Shown here piece after piece: positions 61,187 to 64,000 of a stretch of DNA of 64,000 nucleotides. The stretch covers positions 1-64,000 of the forward strand of contig JBCBTJ010000008.1 in assembly GCA_039818665.1 (NCBI GenBank). Reading direction: 5' to 3'. The notes below the pieces were generated by a model that saw nothing but the letters and a program-made list of their open reading frames with translations, searched no databases and had not been told where the DNA came from. Source of the DNA: JBCBTJ01 sp039818665. Lineage in GTDB: Bacteria > Pseudomonadota > Alphaproteobacteria > Caulobacterales > Hyphomonadaceae. Position 1 is the stretch's first letter, and every line of letters begins with the position of its first letter. Both the position numbers and the translations under genes were made by a program.

Positions 61187-62574
61187 GCTCGAAGCGCCCC
61201 GCGCACGGCGTCGCGAATGGCCGCACAATCCTCGTCGCGCACCGCGCGCATGTCGAGCTGCACCTCGCCGTCCGCGATCCGTGCGACCACAGGCGGGTCG
61301 GCCTGTCGCAGCTGCGCGGCCAAGCGGTCCGGCGGCAGTGCGACAGCGCCCAGCTTCACCACGAAGCTCGCCACGCCGTGCTGGGGCAACGCGCCGCCGC
61401 CGGCATGGGCGGTGCTGGGCGCGATCGCCGCAGCGCAGGCGCCATCCTGGTTCAACAACTCCGCAAGCTTGGACGCCCGCGCTTCCACGGTTTCGACTGG
61501 CGCCGATAAAGCCTGCAGCACCGGGATGCATTGCAGCGGATCATGGGGCGGCCGATAGAGCCGCAGCGTTGCCTCGAGCGCTGCGAGGGACAATTTGTCG
61601 ATCCGCATGGCGCGCAGCATGGGATGCTTGCGCAGCCGCCCGACCACGTCTTCGCGCCCGGCGATGATCCCGGCCTGCGGTCCGCCCAAGAGCTTGTCTC
61701 CGGAGAACATCACAAGGTCGACGCCGGCTTTCAGAATATCACCCACCACAGGCTCGTCCGGCAGCCCATGCTCGGAAAGATCGATGAGGACGCCGCTGCC
61801 AAGATCCTCGACAAGGACCAGGCCCCGTTCGCGAGCCAAAGCTGAGAGATCGGCGCGCGACGGCGCCGCGGTGAAGCCGACAATGCGGAAATTGCTCGTA
61901 TGGCTTTTGAGGAGGACCGCCGTCTCCTCGCCGATCGCCTGTTCGTAATCGGCGCGCTTCGTCTTGTTCGTCGCGCCGACTTCGACAAGCCGGGCGCCGC
62001 TTTGCCGAATCACGTCGGGCAGACGGAAGGAGCCGCCGATCTCGATCAGCTCGCCGCGGGACGCGACCACGTCTCGTCCGCTCGCCAGCGCGGTCAGGCT
62101 TAGCAGCACCGCCGCGGCGCAATTGTTGACCACAATCGCCGCGTCGGCGCCGGTGAGCTCGCAAATCAGCGTTTCGACATGCGTGTAGCGCGAGCCCCGC
62201 TCGCCCGTTTCCAGATCCATTTCGAGATTTGAATAGCCGGCGGCGACCGCTTGGATCGCCTCCAAAGCTTCGGGCGCGAGCGGCGCGCGGCCGAGATTGG
62301 TGTGGATGATGATCCCGGTCGCATTGATCGCGCCGCGCAGATTGGCGCGCCGGCCCGCTTCGATCCGCTCGGCCACCGCGTCGGCGAACGCGTCGCCTGC
62401 GAACGAGGGCGGCCGCTCAAGCGCGCCGGTCCGCAGCGCGTCACGGATCTCAGCCAGCGCCGCCCGCAGAGCGTCCACGGTTTCGGGCCGGCTATAGCGC
62501 TCCGCCAAGGCGGCGACGCCGGGTGTCTCCAGCAGAGCCTGGACCTGCGGCAGCTGGCGCAGCGCGTCGCTCAA
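61183..62574 (-). CDS. selA: SelA, L-seryl-tRNA(Sec) selenium transferase
   Basis: SelA converts Ser-tRNA-Sec to Sec-tRNA-Sec with selenophosphate and PLP. The protein is 463 residues, the same as in E. coli. It starts LSDALRQLPQVQALLETPGV and has INATGIIIHTNLGRAPLAP, ELTGADAAIVVNNCAAAVLLSL, SRGELIEIGGSFRLPDVI and VGATNKTKRADY. The PLP lysine lies in VMFSGDKLLGGPQAG. The TTG at 62574 fits the length of the family and has AAGGA upstream; a longer frame to 62715 is not needed. It is the first gene of the cassette. Confidence 0.96.
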   Translation of the reverse strand: MSDALRQLPQVQALLETPGVAALAERYSRPETVDALRAALAEIRDALRTGALERPPSFAGDAFADAVAERIEAGRRANLRGAINATGIIIHTNLGRAPLAPEALEAIQAVAAGYSNLEMDLETGERGSRYTHVETLICELTGADAAIVVNNCAAAVLLSLTALASGRDVVASRGELIEIGGSFRLPDVIRQSGARLVEVGATNKTKRADYEQAIGEETAVLLKSHTSNFRIVGFTAAPSRADLSALARERGLVLVEDLGSGVLIDLSEHGLPDEPVVGDILKAGVDLVMFSGDKLLGGPQAGIIAGREDVVGRLRKHPMLRAMRIDKLSLAALEATLRLYRPPHDPLQCIPVLQALSAPVETVEARASKLAELLNQDGACAAAIAPSTAHAGGGALPQHGVASFVVKLGAVALPPDRLAAQLRQADPPVVARIADGEVQLDMRAVRDEDCAAIRDAVRGALRA

Positions 62575-62653
62575 TGCGGATCCCGTCCTTCTGCAACCCC
62601 GAATGAGCGCTACAGTAGGCAAGACCGCTCCAACATCAACGCCGGAGCCGGAT

Positions 62654-63040
62654 CTAGATCGGCAGTCCAAGCTCCGTAGCCCGTTCGGGAACGTATTGAA
62701 TGAGGATCGCTTCATTGCCCTCGGTGTCGGCGAACTGGACCAACTCGCCGACGCCCGGGATGGTGTGCGACGGGCCGATCACCCGCCCGCCGGCCGCCTC
62801 GACCTTTGTCATCGACGCCTTGAGATCATCGACCGCGATCGAACATTCGAAGCCCTTGCGCCCCTCAGGCGGCGGCTCCCGGCGCGCCTGCAACGCCCCG
62901 TGCACGCCAGCCTCGTGGATCAAATAAAAGCCCGGCGGGCCCCAGGATTCGAACCGCCACGCGAACACGGCTTCGTAAAACGCCCGCGCCCTGTCGACGT
63001 CGTCTGCTTCGATTGCGAAATGGGCGAGTTTGTTGGGCAT
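62654..63040 (-). CDS. VOC-family (glyoxalase/bleomycin-resistance-like) protein
   Basis: A 128-residue vicinal-oxygen-chelate protein with the opening LAHFAIEADDVDRARAFYEAVFAWRF, a glycine-rich central segment, and VGELVQFADTEGNEAILIQY. The fold binds a divalent metal and acts on small molecules; no specific reaction can be assigned. The ATG at 63040 follows GAGGAGA. It is divergent from the cupin-AraC gene (78-base gap) and lies 79 bases upstream of selA on the same strand, so it could be the promoter-proximal gene of that unit. Confidence 0.85.
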   Translation of the reverse strand: MPNKLAHFAIEADDVDRARAFYEAVFAWRFESWGPPGFYLIHEAGVHGALQARREPPPEGRKGFECSIAVDDLKASMTKVEAAGGRVIGPSHTIPGVGELVQFADTEGNEAILIQYVPERATELGLPI

Positions 63041-63118
63041 GATCGGTCTCCTCTTCGGCGCCACTCTAGCCGCATGGGGATTGGCGCGCAGTCGCGCGGA
63101 CGCCATATTTGTTCTAGA

Positions 63119-63877
63119 ATGCGTCAAACCACGACACCTGACGACGAGCGCCGCTTCCTCGTCCGCTCGTTGAGCATCGATTATGGCGCGAGCTGCCGAG
63201 AGCATCCGCACGCGCATGCCTGGCCTCAGATCATCTATGCGCGCTCCGGCGCCGTTCGGGTGGAGATCGATCGGTCGATCTGGATGATCCCGCCGCGCCG
63301 CGCCCTGTGGGCGCCGGCGGGCGTCACTCACGCTTTGACCATGGCCGGGCCTGTCCGGCTGCGCACGCTTTATCTCCGTCCAGACCTTGCGCCCTCTGAG
63401 ACCCGCATTCGCGGCTTCGACGTTTGCGGCCTGCTCCACGAAGCGATCCTGCGCGCCTGCGACTTCCAATTCCTTGACGAGCGCGAGCCCGCTCACCGCC
63501 GCCTATGCGGCGTGCTCTTGGACGAGATCGCGACCGCGCCGACCGCCTCGTTCCAAACCCCGATGCCCGACGATCCGAGGGCCCGGCGACTGGCTGAACA
63601 ATTACTCGAAGTCGGCGCGGATCAACCAGATCTCCGCGCAATGTGCGCGAAAGCCGGCCTTAGCCGCCGCACGGCCGAACGCCTGTTCGAAGCCGAGACC
63701 GGACTGTCGCCCGCACGCTGGCGGCGCGTCGCAAGGCTGTCCCTCGCCCTGCAGGATTTGGCCGAAGGCGCGAGCATTGAAGACACCGCGGAACGCGCGG
63801 GATATCGCAGCCGCGCCGCCTTTAGCGAGGCCTTCTCTCGAACCTTCGGCCAAGCTCCGGCGAAGACGCGCCGCTGA
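63119..63877 (+). CDS. AraC-family regulator with N-terminal cupin domain
   Basis: A 252-residue regulator. An N-terminal cupin region holds SCREHPHAHAWPQIIYARSGAVRVEI and the double-proline motif IPPRRALWAPAGVTHAL (about residues 50-70). The C-terminal AraC DNA-binding domain starts at about residue 155 (LRAMCAKAGLSRRTAERLFEAETGLSPARWRR) and ends AERAGYRSRAAFSEAFSRTFGQAP. Cupin-type AraC regulators bind a metal or small molecule. It may control the divergent VOC gene. The ATG at 63119 has no strong Shine-Dalgarno sequence; upstream in-frame starts lack conserved residues. Confidence 0.88.
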   Translation: MRQTTTPDDERRFLVRSLSIDYGASCREHPHAHAWPQIIYARSGAVRVEIDRSIWMIPPRRALWAPAGVTHALTMAGPVRLRTLYLRPDLAPSETRIRGFDVCGLLHEAILRACDFQFLDEREPAHRRLCGVLLDEIATAPTASFQTPMPDDPRARRLAEQLLEVGADQPDLRAMCAKAGLSRRTAERLFEAETGLSPARWRRVARLSLALQDLAEGASIEDTAERAGYRSRAAFSEAFSRTFGQAPAKTRR

Positions 63878-63973
63878 CTACCCGGCGGGGCCGTGAGATC
63901 ACGCGCCGCAGCGCGCGCCGATTGCGCCCCGCCGGCCAAGCGCTCAAATTGATCTCGACCACGGAGCCCACCC

Positions 63974-64000
63974 ATGAGCCAATCCGCCGACCTGTCAGAC
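63974..64000 (+). CDS. Start of a further gene, cut by the window end
   Basis: An ATG at 63974 opens nine codons (MSQSADLSD) up to the window end. GGAG lies 8 bases upstream. Too little is visible to identify the protein. Confidence 0.4.

Overview
The window is about 64 kb of GC-rich DNA, roughly two-thirds G+C by eye, from a Gram-negative bacterium and most likely an alphaproteobacterium. The blocks mlaE-mlaF, radA-cvpA-purF and yfgM-bamB-der-panB, an ECF sigma factor with a small membrane partner, large TonB-dependent receptors, and many acyl-CoA dehydrogenases and CaiB/BaiF CoA-transferases are together typical of marine or soil Caulobacterales, Parvularculales or Rhodobiaceae-like lineages. 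The genus cannot be fixed from sequence reading alone. No phage, insertion sequence, CRISPR array or rRNA was seen. There is one tRNA, for selenocysteine.

Layout. 1-251 is a perfect interrupted palindrome that destroys the 5' side of mlaE and looks like an assembly or amplification chimera at a contig end. 94-6003 holds mlaE (fragment), mlaF, a small lipoprotein, a membrane AraC regulator, a di-iron hydroxylase and a TonB receptor. 6185-14901 is housekeeping: radA, cvpA, purF, an SDR, der, bamB, a yfgM-like gene and panB. 14951-18793 has nnrU, an ECF sigma module, an unknown protein and a TehA/SLAC1 channel. 18950-32964 is a catabolic accessory region. It contains a CaiB transferase, paired acyl-CoA dehydrogenases, two exported sulfatases bracketing two GST-fold proteins, a lipoprotein formylglycine-generating enzyme, an enoyl-CoA hydratase, an M15 peptidase, a 3-hydroxyacyl-CoA dehydrogenase and an amidohydrolase. 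33073-43104 carries a MoxR/VWA pair, a MarR-YHS-DoxX operon, an SDR with a single-chain acyl-CoA carboxylase, an SRPBCC protein and an acyl-CoA dehydrogenase. 43296-54571 has an S9 peptidase, a TonB receptor, a carboxylesterase, a Coq4-like protein (probably frameshifted), a second CaiB transferase and a D-aminoacylase-type amidohydrolase. 54765-56978 is a VWA protein with five 87-residue repeats.

The most striking region is 57021-62574 on the minus strand: a compact selenocysteine cassette reading selA - selB - selC (tRNA-Sec, anticodon UCA) - thioredoxin-fold fusion protein - UGSC selenoprotein. The selenoprotein reads through an in-frame UGA at codon 93. A plausible bacterial SECIS hairpin follows the UGA, and the Sec sits in a U-G-S-C-T-T-C motif. 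Conventional gene calling would truncate this gene at 92 residues and miss its redox centre. The cassette supplies tRNA-Sec synthesis (SelA), delivery (SelB), the tRNA and one client with its likely redox partner. SelD (selenophosphate synthetase) is not in the window and must lie elsewhere if the system works. The right end holds a VOC-family gene, a divergent cupin-AraC regulator and the first codons of one more gene.
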